Positions 27,773-36,522 of a stretch of 47,929 nucleotides of DNA are shown here, piece by piece. The position numbers and the translations under genes are program-made. The stretch comes from an uncultured Acidobacteriia bacterium (GTDB lineage Bacteria; Acidobacteriota; Terriglobia; Bryobacterales; Bryobacteraceae), in assembly GCA_903925975.1 (NCBI GenBank), contig CAIYHG010000064.1:1-47929 (forward strand). Reading direction: 5' to 3'. The notes under the pieces were generated by a model. The model did not search any database, was not told the DNA's origin, and saw only the letters and a list, made by a program, of their open reading frames with translations. Each line of letters begins with the position of its first letter. Within the stretch, counting starts at the first letter, position 1.

Positions 27773-29614
27773 CTATGCCGTTCCCGCATCCAGCACTTCC
27801 CGCACTTTCGAGAGCAGCGCATCGGGAGTGAATGGCTTGTGCAGGAATGCCTTGGGCGCCTGGCCGCTCGCGCCGCCCATGGCGTTCTCACGGTAGCCCG
27901 ACATGTAGAGAATCTTCAGCGAAGGCGCGCGCTCTTCCAGTTGCTTTCCCAACTCGAAACCGCTCATCTGCGGCATCACCACGTCGGTCAGCGCCATGTC
28001 GATTTTGTGGCCGTTCTTTTCGAAGGCCGCCAGTGCCGCGGCGCCGCTGCTTGTCTCCAGCACGGTGTAGCCGTTCGAACTCAGCACGGCGTGTACTACC
28101 TTGCGCACGCCCTCCTCATCGTCCACCACCAGGATGGTCTCCGACCCTTTGGCCGAGCGGCGGCGCTCCACCGCGGGCGCGGCTTCCTTAGCTCTTGGAA
28201 GGTAGATCTCGAAGATCGTTCCGCATTGCGGCTGGCTGTAAACCGTCACCTGGCCGTCCATCTGTTTGATGGCGCCGTATACCGCGGCGAGCCCGAGGCC
28301 GCCGCCTTTGCTTGACGCCTTGGTGGTGAAAAACGGTTCAAACAGGCGCGAACGCGTCTCGGCGTCCATGCCGGCGCCTGTGTCGCTGACCGCCAGCATG
28401 ACGTAGGAACCCGGCCTCACGCCAGCGTTCTTTCCGCCGCCCTCCTCCAACTCGACATTGGCGGTCTCGATCACCAGCTTGCCGCCGCCGGGCATTGCGT
28501 CGCGCGAGTTCGCAGCCAGCGTCAGCACGGCCTGTTCGATTTGCGATGGGTCTGCCTTTACCCGGCCGAGGCCGGGACCTTTGAGCGCCATCAGCTCGAT
28601 TTCCTGGCCCAGTAACCGGCGAAGCATCGGCTCGATGGCGGTGATGACGGCGTTCAGGTCGATCATGCGCGGTTGCGCGGTTGCGCCGCGGCTGAAAGCC
28701 AGAAGGTGGCGCGTCAGGGCGGCGGCGCGTTCGCCGGCGTAAAGTATCTCATCGGCGTAGCGCCGTGCCGGGCTTGCGGCCGCGGCCTCATTGCGCAGCA
28801 ACTCCGCGTTTCCGGCAATCACCGTGAGTACGTTATTGAAATCGCCCGCCACTCCGCCCGCCAGCCGGCCCACGGCGTCCATCTTGTGGGCGTGCGTCGC
28901 CTGCTCCTCGAGTTGCAGGCGGCTCGATACGTCCCGAAACACCAGAATGCCGCCGCGCACTTCTCCGGCGTGGTCGCGTACCGGGGCGGCGGTGTGTTCC
29001 ACCGGCACTTCCGCGCCGCTTCGGGAGACCAACGCCACCGGGAATTCGGCCGTCAGCAGCACGCGGTCGCGAATCGCGCGGCTGATCGGATTCGCGATGG
29101 CCTCGTGCGTCTTGGAGTTCACCAGGCGCAGCACTTCATCCGAGGGCCGCCCCCGGGATTCGCGCACAGGCCAGCCCGTCAGCGTCTCGGCGATGGAGTT
29201 CATGAAGGTCACGCGCCCATCGGAATCGGTGGCAATCAGCGCATCGCCGATGCTCGCCAGCGTGGAGCGGAGCACGTCGCGCGTTTCGCGCCAGGACGCA
29301 GTCAGCCACGTCATTAGGGAGCCCATCAACGCAAATGTAATCAGTTGGGCCAGCGCGCTCCAGGAAGGCGTCGAAGCGCTTTCCAGGTCGGGCCAGACGA
29401 AAAAGTAGAAGACCGCCAGCCCAGAGGCGCCCGTGGCGAACAGGCCTCCCGTGCGTCCGTGCCGCCAGGCGCAGATCCATACGGCCGCCAGGAAAGGAAG
29501 GAACAGGTTGGCCCCCAGGAACGGCCGTACCATCACCGCCGTCAGCACCGCCACCGCCGTAAGGGATAGGGCGAAAGCGGCGCTATGGAAAACGGATTGC
29601 CTGAACAGTTTCAT
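27773..29614 (-). CDS. Hybrid histidine kinase-like protein lacking the phospho-acceptor His
   Basis: 613 residues. N-terminal membrane helices cover about 12-105 (DUF4118-like, with the HGRTGGLFAT loop). A PAS domain covers about 110-230. The dimerisation segment AVGRLAGGVAGDFNNVLTVI is at 247-266. The ATPase domain keeps N box ANSRDAMPGGG, G1 DTGAGMD, F box FEPFFTTK and G2 GGGLGLAAVYG. A receiver domain covers about 493-610, with acidic D498/D499, phospho-Asp D544 (LTDVVMPQ) and K593. The position normally occupied by His in AHDFNN is Gly257 (codon GGC, 28844-28846), so ordinary autophosphorylation is not possible there. The protein could act as a phosphatase, as an ATP-binding scaffold, or by receiver input from another kinase. 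Confidence 0.9.
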   Translation of the reverse strand: MKLFRQSVFHSAAFALSLTAVAVLTAVMVRPFLGANLFLPFLAAVWICAWRHGRTGGLFATGASGLAVFYFFVWPDLESASTPSWSALAQLITFALMGSLMTWLTASWRETRDVLRSTLASIGDALIATDSDGRVTFMNSIAETLTGWPVRESRGRPSDEVLRLVNSKTHEAIANPISRAIRDRVLLTAEFPVALVSRSGAEVPVEHTAAPVRDHAGEVRGGILVFRDVSSRLQLEEQATHAHKMDAVGRLAGGVAGDFNNVLTVIAGNAELLRNEAAAASPARRYADEILYAGERAAALTRHLLAFSRGATAQPRMIDLNAVITAIEPMLRRLLGQEIELMALKGPGLGRVKADPSQIEQAVLTLAANSRDAMPGGGKLVIETANVELEEGGGKNAGVRPGSYVMLAVSDTGAGMDAETRSRLFEPFFTTKASSKGGGLGLAAVYGAIKQMDGQVTVYSQPQCGTIFEIYLPRAKEAAPAVERRRSAKGSETILVVDDEEGVRKVVHAVLSSNGYTVLETSSGAAALAAFEKNGHKIDMALTDVVMPQMSGFELGKQLEERAPSLKILYMSGYRENAMGGASGQAPKAFLHKPFTPDALLSKVREVLDAGTA

Positions 29615-29632
29615 TTGCGCGGACTTGGAAAA

Positions 29633-30562
29633 CTACGGCGACAAATGGCGTACGGGTATAGTATCGTACGGCGAACTCTCGCCCGGGGGGCGCGTCTTCC
29701 AGCGGCGATGTATCCAGAGCCACTGGTCCGGATAGGCGCGAATCACCTCTTCCAGGCGGAGCTGCAACGTCTGCGTGTCACGCGCCGCGTCGCCCGTCAT
29801 GGGGACGGGCGGGTAGAAGCGCAGAACGTAGCGGCGTTCCTCGTCGCTCCACAGGGCGAATCCCGGAATCACCGCCGCTCCGCTACGGGCGGCGATCTTG
29901 GCGAATCCGGAGCCCGTGCATGCCGGGATACCGAAGAAATCGACGAACACCCCCGTATCGGTGGCTGAGTTCTGATCGATGAGGATGCCCACCGCCTCGT
30001 TGGCCGCCAGCGCCTTAAGAATCGCCCGCGCGAAGTCCTTCTTGAACAGCGGTCGGTTGCCGGAAAGAGCGCGCCGGCGTTCCACGAAGGCGTCGAGCAA
30101 CGGGTTGTCCAACGGCCGCACCACTACGTGCATGGGTGCGCGCATCAGCGCGTGCGCGAAGGCGCTCAGTTCCCAGTTGCCCAGGTGGGCTGTGGCGAAC
30201 AGAACCCCGCGCCCCTGGCGAAGGGCCTCGTCGAAGTGTTCCACGCCTTCGTAGCGGATCGAGCGCGACACGTTGTCGCTATTGAGGGAGGGCAACTTGG
30301 CGAAGGTCGCCATCAGGCGTCCGATGGACCGGAACACGCCATCGGCAATCGTGGCCCGCCGTTCCTCGCTCAACTCGGGCATGGCCATCCGCAGGTTGCG
30401 GAGCGCGACGCCGCGCAGCCTGGGCACGGCGCGATCGAGCAGCGCTGCGTACCGGCTGCCAAGCCAATAGGCGGCGCCCAGCGGAGCCCACTCAAGCGTC
30501 TTGATCACGCACAGCGCGACCGAGTACTCCAAGATGTTTCGCAATCCCGAGCGCCGCCGCAT
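29633..30562 (-). CDS. LpxL/HtrB-like lysophospholipid acyltransferase
   Basis: 309 residues from ATG 30562. The family acylates lipid A precursors or related lipids at the inner membrane. The catalytic H-x4-E motif is HLGNWE (H126, E131). Further family blocks are RGVLFATAHLGNWE, VGILIDQNSATDTGVFVDFF and PDQWLWIHRRWKTRP near the C-terminus. A single hydrophobic N-terminal anchor (YSVALCVIKTLEWAPLGAAY) precedes them. The symbol is left open because LpxL, LpxM and WaaM-like enzymes cannot be separated here. The -10-like TACAAT of the 18-bp repeat ends 8 bp before the ATG, so the mRNA may be leaderless. Confidence 0.9.
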   Translation of the reverse strand: MRRRSGLRNILEYSVALCVIKTLEWAPLGAAYWLGSRYAALLDRAVPRLRGVALRNLRMAMPELSEERRATIADGVFRSIGRLMATFAKLPSLNSDNVSRSIRYEGVEHFDEALRQGRGVLFATAHLGNWELSAFAHALMRAPMHVVVRPLDNPLLDAFVERRRALSGNRPLFKKDFARAILKALAANEAVGILIDQNSATDTGVFVDFFGIPACTGSGFAKIAARSGAAVIPGFALWSDEERRYVLRFYPPVPMTGDAARDTQTLQLRLEEVIRAYPDQWLWIHRRWKTRPPGESSPYDTIPVRHLSP

Positions 30563-30570
30563 GAATCCGC

Positions 30571-30588
30571 ATTGTAGCGTGGGGCGGG
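30571..30588 (-). repeat. 18-bp repeat with -10-like core, copy 2 (upstream of acyltransferase)
   Basis: Exact second copy of the sequence at 22774-22791. On the coding strand TACAAT (30576-30571) is 8 bp from ATG 30562. The next bases form a GGGGCG...CGCCCC inverted repeat (30581-30598). Confidence 0.5.
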
Positions 30589-30927
30589 GGAACGCCCCGG
30601 TCGGCAGCTTCACCGCGCTCGGCGCAGGCGATACCGGTTAGAAAAAGGCGCGCTATTGGCCGATAAACCACCATCGGGACTTGCCATGATCACCCTCCTC
30701 TGTGCTTGCGCGGACCCCTTCGAGGGAAGCAATTGCCAACGAGACAGAGAAGCGAGCGGTCCGTAGATGTATAGAATCACAACACTCTGCCATGGTGCTG
30801 CCACGAAAACGTTGTGAAGTTCAACAATCAGGTAAACAGCGACGGATAACCAAAAAAAATAACGTTTGGCATCTATATCAAAATGGCACTTTGTTGCCAC
30901 GCTGAATATTCGCAAGAGACGAGATCC

Positions 30928-31491
30928 GTGCTACCGCAGAAAAATCCGCCCGTCGGGGTTCGATCAGCCCGCAACCGCTCCCGTCGGGGCGCCGAGTTGA
31001 TCGAGTTCACGCTGGTGATGCTGCCCATGCTCGCGCTCTCAGGCGTTCTCCTGAACGTGTCCTGGGGCGTCTTTACAAAATCGACGATCCAACGCGCTGT
31101 GCGATTGGGCGTTCGGCGCGGAGTTACGCTCACGGCGGATCAGCTACCCGATGGCTCGGATTTGACCACCATCGTCAAAGACACCGTCCAGCAAAACGCC
31201 ATGGGGATGCTGGCGGGGGATTCGCGCCGCCAGTTGATCAAGGTGCACTACTTTAAGCCGCCCGGCGTGGGGTCGACGGACCCGGTTACCGATGTGTCGG
31301 GCGATACGGACGGGAATGCCGCCGGCAATATCATGCAAGTCGGTGTGGAGAACTATTCGCTCATTCCGCTCGTGCCGATGATATTCAGCTTTCGGGAGCA
31401 GCCCGTGAACAATCCTCTGGTGTTCTCGGTGTACTCCGCCGATAGGATTGAGCCGACGCGCAACCAACCGCCGATTGGGCAGGCGCCGTAG
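30928..31491 (+). CDS. TadE-like pilus assembly protein
   Basis: 187 residues from GTG 30928; ATG 30883 is possible but lacks a ribosome site and adds non-family sequence. The TadE signature is at the N-terminus: RRGAELIEFTLVMLPMLALS, a type IV prepilin-like helix with the conserved Glu, followed by VLLNVSWGVFTKSTIQRAVR. The rest is an extracytoplasmic beta region. TadE/F pseudopilins are parts of tight-adherence pilus systems. It is first of three genes in series. The 365-bp gap 30563-30927 before it contains an A-rich tract at 30852-30858 and no other gene. Confidence 0.86.
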   Translation: MLPQKNPPVGVRSARNRSRRGAELIEFTLVMLPMLALSGVLLNVSWGVFTKSTIQRAVRLGVRRGVTLTADQLPDGSDLTTIVKDTVQQNAMGMLAGDSRRQLIKVHYFKPPGVGSTDPVTDVSGDTDGNAAGNIMQVGVENYSLIPLVPMIFSFREQPVNNPLVFSVYSADRIEPTRNQPPIGQAP

Positions 31492-31499
31492 GAGATCGT

Positions 31500-32168
31500 A
31501 TGATGCGTCAGAGCAGGCGAGGGGCCGCGATCATTGAATTCTCACTGGTATCGCTGGTGATGGTCCCGCTCGTCCTTGGCGTGGGCGTCGTCGGCGTCGA
31601 CATGATCCGAACGCTCCAGACCATTCAGTTGGCCAGAGACGCCGGCCACATGTTCGCCCGAGGCCTGGATTTTTCTCAGCCCGGCAACAAGACCATCCTG
31701 GTCGCAGAAGGCGCCGACCTCGGCTTGACTACCGCCTCCGACGCTCCCTCGGTCGTGATTCTATCCCGTCTGACCTACGTCGATGCATCGACCTGCGCCG
31801 CGGCGGGGGCGGTTGACGCCCACGGAAATCCGAGCGGCTGCACCAACTGGAACCACTGGGTCTTCAAACAGCGGCTGGTGATCGGCGGCGCCGCCCTGCG
31901 AGTGAGCGCTCTGGGGAGCCCGCTGACCAGCGGTCCCACGGGCGTGACGGTGGATTCTCAAACCGGAATGATTTTCATGCAGGACTATGTCACGAAAGCC
32001 GGCGCGGTCGCCAACTTCAGCCGGATCAATCCCTATGCCGTGGTCGATGGCAGAGTGAGCGGCTTGCCGTCGGGGGAGAGCCTCTACGTGGCGGAAGCGG
32101 CCGCCAGGCTGTGGGCTGTTCCTCCATTCGTGGGTCCGGGGACAACGTACTCATATGGATTCTTCTAG
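31500..32168 (+). CDS. TadE/TadF-like pseudopilin
   Basis: 222 residues. The N-terminus MMRQSRRGAAIIEFSLVSLV, then MVPLVLGVGVVGVDMIRTLQ, is again the TadE-type helix with conserved Glu, followed by an extracytoplasmic domain. Two cysteines (STCAAAGAV, SGCTNWNHW) could form a disulfide. It starts 8 bp after the first TadE-like gene and overlaps the next gene by 14 bp, so the three are one operon. Confidence 0.87.
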   Translation: MMRQSRRGAAIIEFSLVSLVMVPLVLGVGVVGVDMIRTLQTIQLARDAGHMFARGLDFSQPGNKTILVAEGADLGLTTASDAPSVVILSRLTYVDASTCAAAGAVDAHGNPSGCTNWNHWVFKQRLVIGGAALRVSALGSPLTSGPTGVTVDSQTGMIFMQDYVTKAGAVANFSRINPYAVVDGRVSGLPSGESLYVAEAAARLWAVPPFVGPGTTYSYGFF

Positions 32169-33750
32169 CGTGCGCCAGACTGTGAATCGCCGCGAAAGCG
32201 GGAACGAGGACAGAAACCGGGGTCGTCGCGGCAACGTGTTGCTCTTGTTCACGCTCATGCTTCCGGCGTTGCTGCTGCCTATCGTTGGGCTTGCCATCGA
32301 CGGCACCATGCTCTACATCGTGCAGGCCAAACTCTCCGCCGCCGTGGATGGCGCCGCGCTTGGCGCCGGAAGGCTGCTCGGAACGGCGGCCGACCCCGAG
32401 GAGATCGCCGGCGAGTTTCTGGGGGCCAACTTCCCCGATGGCTACTGGGGCAGCCGCAACCTCGTCCCGATCATCAACGTCAGCAGAACCCTGAGTTCTT
32501 ATCGGATTAGCGTCGGCGCGACCGTGGAGGCGCCGCTGATGTTCGCGCGGATCCTCGGGCGTCAGCAAACGGCCGTAGCTTCGAGCGCCGTCGCCACGCG
32601 CCGTGAATCCCGCATCGTCTTAGCCCTCGATCGCTCCGGCTCCATGACCGGCCAGATAGCCTCGTTGAGGGCGTCTGCCAAAGACTTCACCAACAGATTC
32701 GTGGCGGATGTGGACCAGATGGGATTGGTGGCCTACTCCACTAGCGCCGTGGTTGGATATCCCCCTACCAGACCATACGATCCGAGCGCCACTAGTCTCG
32801 GCGGACCGAATGTCAATTTCCAGTATTCCCAGAGCGGCGGCAGCATGCTGGATATGATCGACGCCATGGCGGCCAACGGAGGAACCAACATGTCGGAGGC
32901 TCTATCGCTCGCGTATACCGAGATCAGAAAAGCCGATAATCGGGATCACGACCCGATCAAGCTCAACGCGATCGTACTGTTTACCGACGGCATCCCCACG
33001 GCGATGACGGCCACCCTGAACGACCCGGCGCATAACTCGCTCAAGCCCAAAGGCAATAACGCCAGCACCCAATCGAAGTGCACCTACAATCCCGGCACGG
33101 CGGGTACCCCTAGCACGCTGATGACCGGCGCCCTTGTCTCCTCCGGCTACCCCTCTAACTCCCTTTCCAATGTTTACGGAATCGGTCCCTACCGCTTGGG
33201 CATCACCTACAACACCTCGCCGGCCAATACCGCCCTGTATTGGATGCAGCATCCGTATGCCTCCCAGACCGACAACAACAAACTCACTCCGGCAACGCCG
33301 ATTTCGAGTTGCACTTATCTTCAAGCCGCCGCAGGCAGCACTGATTTGAAGGATCTGGCAAAGATCCCTACGCTCGATTACTACGGGAACAGCACCGACG
33401 ACGGCATCGTCTACAAAGGCTCCCTGCCTTACAACAAGTACAAGACTACCTACGACCCTAACAGCCCGACCAGCGGCTACCATCTCGGGATTGCGAGTTG
33501 GAACGCAACCGATAACGCCGCGAAGAGGATACTGTCCGATCCCAGCCTCAACATCCGTATCTACGTGATTGCCTACAGAGGCAGCGACGGCGTAGATAGC
33601 TACCTGCTCAAGAGAGTGGCGAACGCATTTGACGCCGTTGGTCACGTCCCGTTTTGGCAGACAGGTCTCTATGTAGAGGCGTCCGACGCCGAGGGCCTCC
33701 AGCGTGCATTCGAAACCGTGGCCGCCGATATCCTCCGCCTGGCCGAATAG
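32155..33750 (+). CDS. TadG-like protein with von Willebrand A domain
   Basis: 531 residues. After a charged N-terminus comes the Tad pilin-like helix GRRGNVLLLFTLMLPALLLP (residues 24-43) and IVGLAIDGTMLYIVQAKLSA. The extracytoplasmic part is a VWA domain with the metal-binding DxSxS motif DRSGSM (D159, S161, S163), then threonine and aspartate positions (ALSLAYTEIRKADNRDHDPI, AIVLFTDGIPTAM). A large insert (about 290-440) rich in Asn, Ser, Thr and Tyr interrupts the VWA fold. VWA/TadG proteins anchor or organise Tad pili. No ATPase TadA, secretin or TadB/C is in the window. GTG 32170 is an alternative start. Confidence 0.86.
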   Translation: MDSSSVRQTVNRRESGNEDRNRGRRGNVLLLFTLMLPALLLPIVGLAIDGTMLYIVQAKLSAAVDGAALGAGRLLGTAADPEEIAGEFLGANFPDGYWGSRNLVPIINVSRTLSSYRISVGATVEAPLMFARILGRQQTAVASSAVATRRESRIVLALDRSGSMTGQIASLRASAKDFTNRFVADVDQMGLVAYSTSAVVGYPPTRPYDPSATSLGGPNVNFQYSQSGGSMLDMIDAMAANGGTNMSEALSLAYTEIRKADNRDHDPIKLNAIVLFTDGIPTAMTATLNDPAHNSLKPKGNNASTQSKCTYNPGTAGTPSTLMTGALVSSGYPSNSLSNVYGIGPYRLGITYNTSPANTALYWMQHPYASQTDNNKLTPATPISSCTYLQAAAGSTDLKDLAKIPTLDYYGNSTDDGIVYKGSLPYNKYKTTYDPNSPTSGYHLGIASWNATDNAAKRILSDPSLNIRIYVIAYRGSDGVDSYLLKRVANAFDAVGHVPFWQTGLYVEASDAEGLQRAFETVAADILRLAE

Positions 33751-33990
33751 CGCACAAGCCGTCTCGAGGCCGATCACCGCCGCATTCCCCTTGCTTCGGC
33801 TTCGTTCCGCCACCTCACGTTCGTTGCGCCGCTGGCCCAGTCCCTCGGTGTGTATATTCACCCCGCCCGAAGCTCGTTATCTCCGCTTGCGGGGTACCCA
33901 CCGTGGCCCGATGCGCTCGAACGGGCCTTGCCGTGTCTTCGGCGCCCGCCCCACTGTATCCTAGGAGTCAGCGGAAAGGAGCGTGCGAGG

Positions 33991-34365
33991 TTGGAAAGAT
34001 ATTGGCTTGTCCTCGCGGGCGCGGGGCTTGGCGGGCTGGCGCGGTACGTGGTCGCGACGTCGATCATGCTCAGATATCAGGGCCGCTTCCCGTGGGGCAC
34101 GCTGGTCGTGAATGTCACGGGTTCGTTCCTCATCGGCCTGCTGATGACGCTGCTGACCCAGCGCTTTCCGCACCCGAACTGGCGGCTGTTCCTGGTAGTC
34201 GGCGTCCTCGGCGGCTACACCACTTTTTCCAGCTTTGAATTCGAAACCTTTCAGGCGATGCGCGACGGGGCCCGCTGGCTCGCGCTGTCGAACGTCGTGG
34301 GCAGCGTCGTCTTCGGCTATCTGGCAGTGTGGGCGGGCGCGCTGCTCGGCTCCCGGAACGGATAA
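33991..34365 (+). CDS. crcB: Fluoride channel CrcB/Fluc
   Basis: 124 residues from TTG 33991, with AAAGGAG ten bases upstream. Fluc channels export F- as antiparallel dimers. The conserved pore Asn is in NVTGSFLIGLL (N41). The Phe/Thr-rich track is GGYTTFSSFEFE (74-85), and four membrane helices are visible. Length is normal for a homodimeric member. A fluoride riboswitch was sought in 33751-33990 and not found. Two DUF190 genes follow within 10 bp, forming an operon. Confidence 0.93.
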   Translation: MERYWLVLAGAGLGGLARYVVATSIMLRYQGRFPWGTLVVNVTGSFLIGLLMTLLTQRFPHPNWRLFLVVGVLGGYTTFSSFEFETFQAMRDGARWLALSNVVGSVVFGYLAVWAGALLGSRNG

Positions 34366-34374
34366 GGAGGAACC

Positions 34375-35106
34375 ATGCTCACCAATGGACCGGCGAAACG
34401 GGTCACGATCTTCATCAATGAGGACGCGCAGCGCCACATGACGCCGCTGCACGATGCCATCATGAGCTACCTGATGCGCAATGGCATCTCCGGCGCCACG
34501 GCGACGCGCGCGTACTCTGGCTTCGGATCGCAGCGCGCCATGCACAGCGCCGGCATCGAAGTGCGGGCGCGGCACCTTCCCATCCGCATCGAATTCGTAG
34601 ACGCTCCGCACAAGGTGGATGAGGTCCTGCCCGAACTTTATGACATGGTTTCAGACGGCCTCATCGAAGTGCAGGATACGAGCGTAGTGAAGGCTTCGGG
34701 GACGCAGGCCGAGCCCTCGCCGGCTACCCCGCGTGAGGAAAAGAAGAGCGCCGCGACGCTGCTGCGGGTCTATCTCGGCGAAGCCGACAAGTGGCGCGGC
34801 GAACCGCTCTACGATGCCATCGTGAAGAAGTTGCGGATGATGGATATCGCCGGAGCCACCGTCTACCGCGGCATCCTTGGCTACGGCGCCAAGGGGCATG
34901 AACACAAGCGCAGCGTCTTCCACCCCATGCGCGACTTGCCCATCGTCATCACCGTGATCGACGAGCCGGCGAAAATCGAGCGCGCCGTCGCGGCCGTCGA
35001 GGCCATGCTCGAAGACGGCCTGATCGTAACCTCTGAAGTAGAGATGCTGCGGCTAGTGCGCTGCAGCGGTGCGGAGGCGGTCCATGAACCGGGCAACCCA
35101 AGCTAA
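34375..35106 (+). CDS. Tandem DUF190 protein (two PII-like domains)
   Basis: 243 residues holding two copies of DUF190: residues 5-100 (RVTIFINEDAQRHMTPLHDA, GATATRAYSGFG) and 125-225 (LRVYLGEADKWRGEPLYDAI, ATVYRGILGYGAKG). DUF190 has a ferredoxin-like, PII-type trimeric fold and is repeatedly found beside crcB. It is thought to bind a small ligand or the channel, but its role is not established. Spacing to crcB is 9 bp, and a third DUF190 gene overlaps its 3' end. The first copy lacks the KGP/RGEPLY stretch, keeping only MTPLHDA, so the copies may have different ligands. Confidence 0.9.
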   Translation: MLTNGPAKRVTIFINEDAQRHMTPLHDAIMSYLMRNGISGATATRAYSGFGSQRAMHSAGIEVRARHLPIRIEFVDAPHKVDEVLPELYDMVSDGLIEVQDTSVVKASGTQAEPSPATPREEKKSAATLLRVYLGEADKWRGEPLYDAIVKKLRMMDIAGATVYRGILGYGAKGHEHKRSVFHPMRDLPIVITVIDEPAKIERAVAAVEAMLEDGLIVTSEVEMLRLVRCSGAEAVHEPGNPS

Positions 35107-35410
35107 GCTTCTCCGGATTCACGTCAGCGAGAGTGACCGCTTCGGCGGCAAGCCGCTCTACGAAGCCATCGTCGATAAATGCCGGGAGCTCGGGATAGCC
35201 GGGGCCACGGCTCTGCGCGGCGTGGAAGGCTACGGAGAGGCCGACGAACTGCACGGCGCAGGCCTGCTGCGGCGCGATCAGCCCGTCGTAATCTCGATTG
35301 TGGATACAGCCGACCACATGGCCCGCCTCATCCCGGAGGTCGAAAAGATGGCCCCCGGCGTGATGGCCCTGTCCGACGTGAAAGTGATCCGCGTGCAGCA
35401 GGGCGCTTAG
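35084..35410 (+). CDS. Single DUF190 protein
   Basis: 108 residues from ATG 35084, overlapping the tandem DUF190 gene by 23 bp. One PII-like DUF190 domain: LLRIHVSESDRFGGKPLYEA, IAGATALRGVEGYGEADELH and a closing strand VKVIRVQQGA. It makes the third domain of this fold in the operon. If the family trimerises as other PII-like proteins do, this gene plus the tandem one could supply a 1+2 hetero-complex. Function unknown beyond the crcB association. Confidence 0.9.
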   Translation: MNRATQAKLLRIHVSESDRFGGKPLYEAIVDKCRELGIAGATALRGVEGYGEADELHGAGLLRRDQPVVISIVDTADHMARLIPEVEKMAPGVMALSDVKVIRVQQGA

Positions 35411-35415
35411 GTTCG

Positions 35416-36522
35416 TTACTCGATCCACCCGCCGCCCAACACGATGTCGCCGTCGTAGAAGACTGCGGCTTGCCCCGGCGTCACCGCCCGCTGCGGCTTC
35501 TCGAATACCACGGACACGCGCGACACATCGTCCGTCGGGTAGAGCGTCGCGGCCGCACCCGCGTGCTTGTTGCGGATCTTGACTTGCGCCCGAGTGGGCT
35601 CGTTGATAGCGCCAATTGAGATCCAGTTCACGCTGCGGGCGCAAAGGCGCGAGCGCAGCAGCTCGTCGTTTCCGCCAACGGTTACGCGCTGCGTCGCCGG
35701 GTCCGTCGAGATCACGTAGAGCGGCTCGCCGGTCGAGATGCCCAGGCCTTTTCGTTGCCCGACGGTGAAGTGGTGGACGCCTCCGTGCTCGCCCAGCGTG
35801 CGGCCGCCGGTGGTCACGATCTCGCCGCGCGTGCTCGCGGGCGGAACTCCGCGCTCCCGCAGGTAGGCGTTCAGAAAAGCGGCGTAATCGCCGTTGGGGA
35901 CGAAGCAGATCTCCTGGCTGTCGCTCTTCGAAGCCACGGACAGCCCCAGCGAATTGGCCATCTCGCGAACTTCGGCCTTGGTCAGTCCGCCGAGGGGGAA
36001 GAGAGTGCGCGCGAGTTGCTCCTGCGTCAGCCCGAAAAGGAAGTAGGTCTGATCTTTGGTTTCATCCACGCCGCGCAGCATTTGCCAGCGGCCGCCAGCC
36101 TCGTCCCGGCGGATGCGCGCATAGTGTCCGGTAGCGATCTGCGAAGCGCCCACCGAAGCCGCCATTTCAAGAAAGCGGTCGAACTTGATGAAGTTGTTGC
36201 ACAGCGTGCAGGGAATCGGCGTGCGGCCCGCGAGGTAGTCGGCTACGAAGGGCTTGACCACGCGGGCTTCGAACTCGCGCTCGAAATTCACCACGTAGAA
36301 TGGAATGCCGATCTGTCCCGCGACGCGCCGTGCGTCGTACACGTCATCGAGCGAGCAGCAGCGCCCCGTGGCCGTTTCGCCCGCCAGTTCCGGAAGGCGG
36401 CGCTGGTTCCAGAGCTGCATCGTGAGTCCGACGATGGGCCGGCCCTCGCGCGCCAACATGGCGGCGACAACCGAGCTATCCACACCGCCGCTCATGGCGA
36501 CGGCGATTGGCGCCTCAGGCAT
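35416..36522 (-). CDS. mnmA: tRNA-specific 2-thiouridylase MnmA
   Basis: 368 residues. Uses ATP and sulfur from a persulfide relay to make 2-thiouridine at position 34 of tRNA Lys, Glu and Gln. The PP-loop is SGGVDSS (11-17). The two catalytic cysteines are C108 ([10 protein letters not shown]) and C205 ([12 protein letters not shown]). [18 protein letters not shown] marks the C-terminal domain. Its start overlaps the stop of the cysteine desulfurase gene by 8 bp, so sulfur donor and acceptor are encoded as one unit. Confidence 0.96.
   Translation of the reverse strand: MPEAPIAVAMSGGVDSSVVAAMLAREGRPIVGLTMQLWNQRRLPELAGETATGRCCSLDDVYDARRVAGQIGIPFYVVNFEREFEARVVKPFVADYLAGRTPIPCTLCNNFIKFDRFLEMAASVGASQIATGHYARIRRDEAGGRWQMLRGVDETKDQTYFLFGLTQEQLARTLFPLGGLTKAEVREMANSLGLSVASKSDSQEICFVPNGDYAAFLNAYLRERGVPPASTRGEIVTTGGRTLGEHGGVHHFTVGQRKGLGISTGEPLYVISTDPATQRVTVGGNDELLRSRLCARSVNWISIGAINEPTRAQVKIRNKHAGAAATLYPTDDVSRVSVVFEKPQRAVTPGQAAVFYDGDIVLGGGWIE

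Noticed and set aside
29633-30613. Longer start of the acyltransferase at 30613
   Set aside because: It would include the 18-bp repeat and promoter-like TACAAT inside the coding part and adds residues unlike the family; ATG 30562 is better.
33751-33990. Fluoride riboswitch upstream of crcB
   Set aside because: I looked for the crcB motif with its conserved GAUGG/CUCC-like pieces and pseudoknot and saw none.
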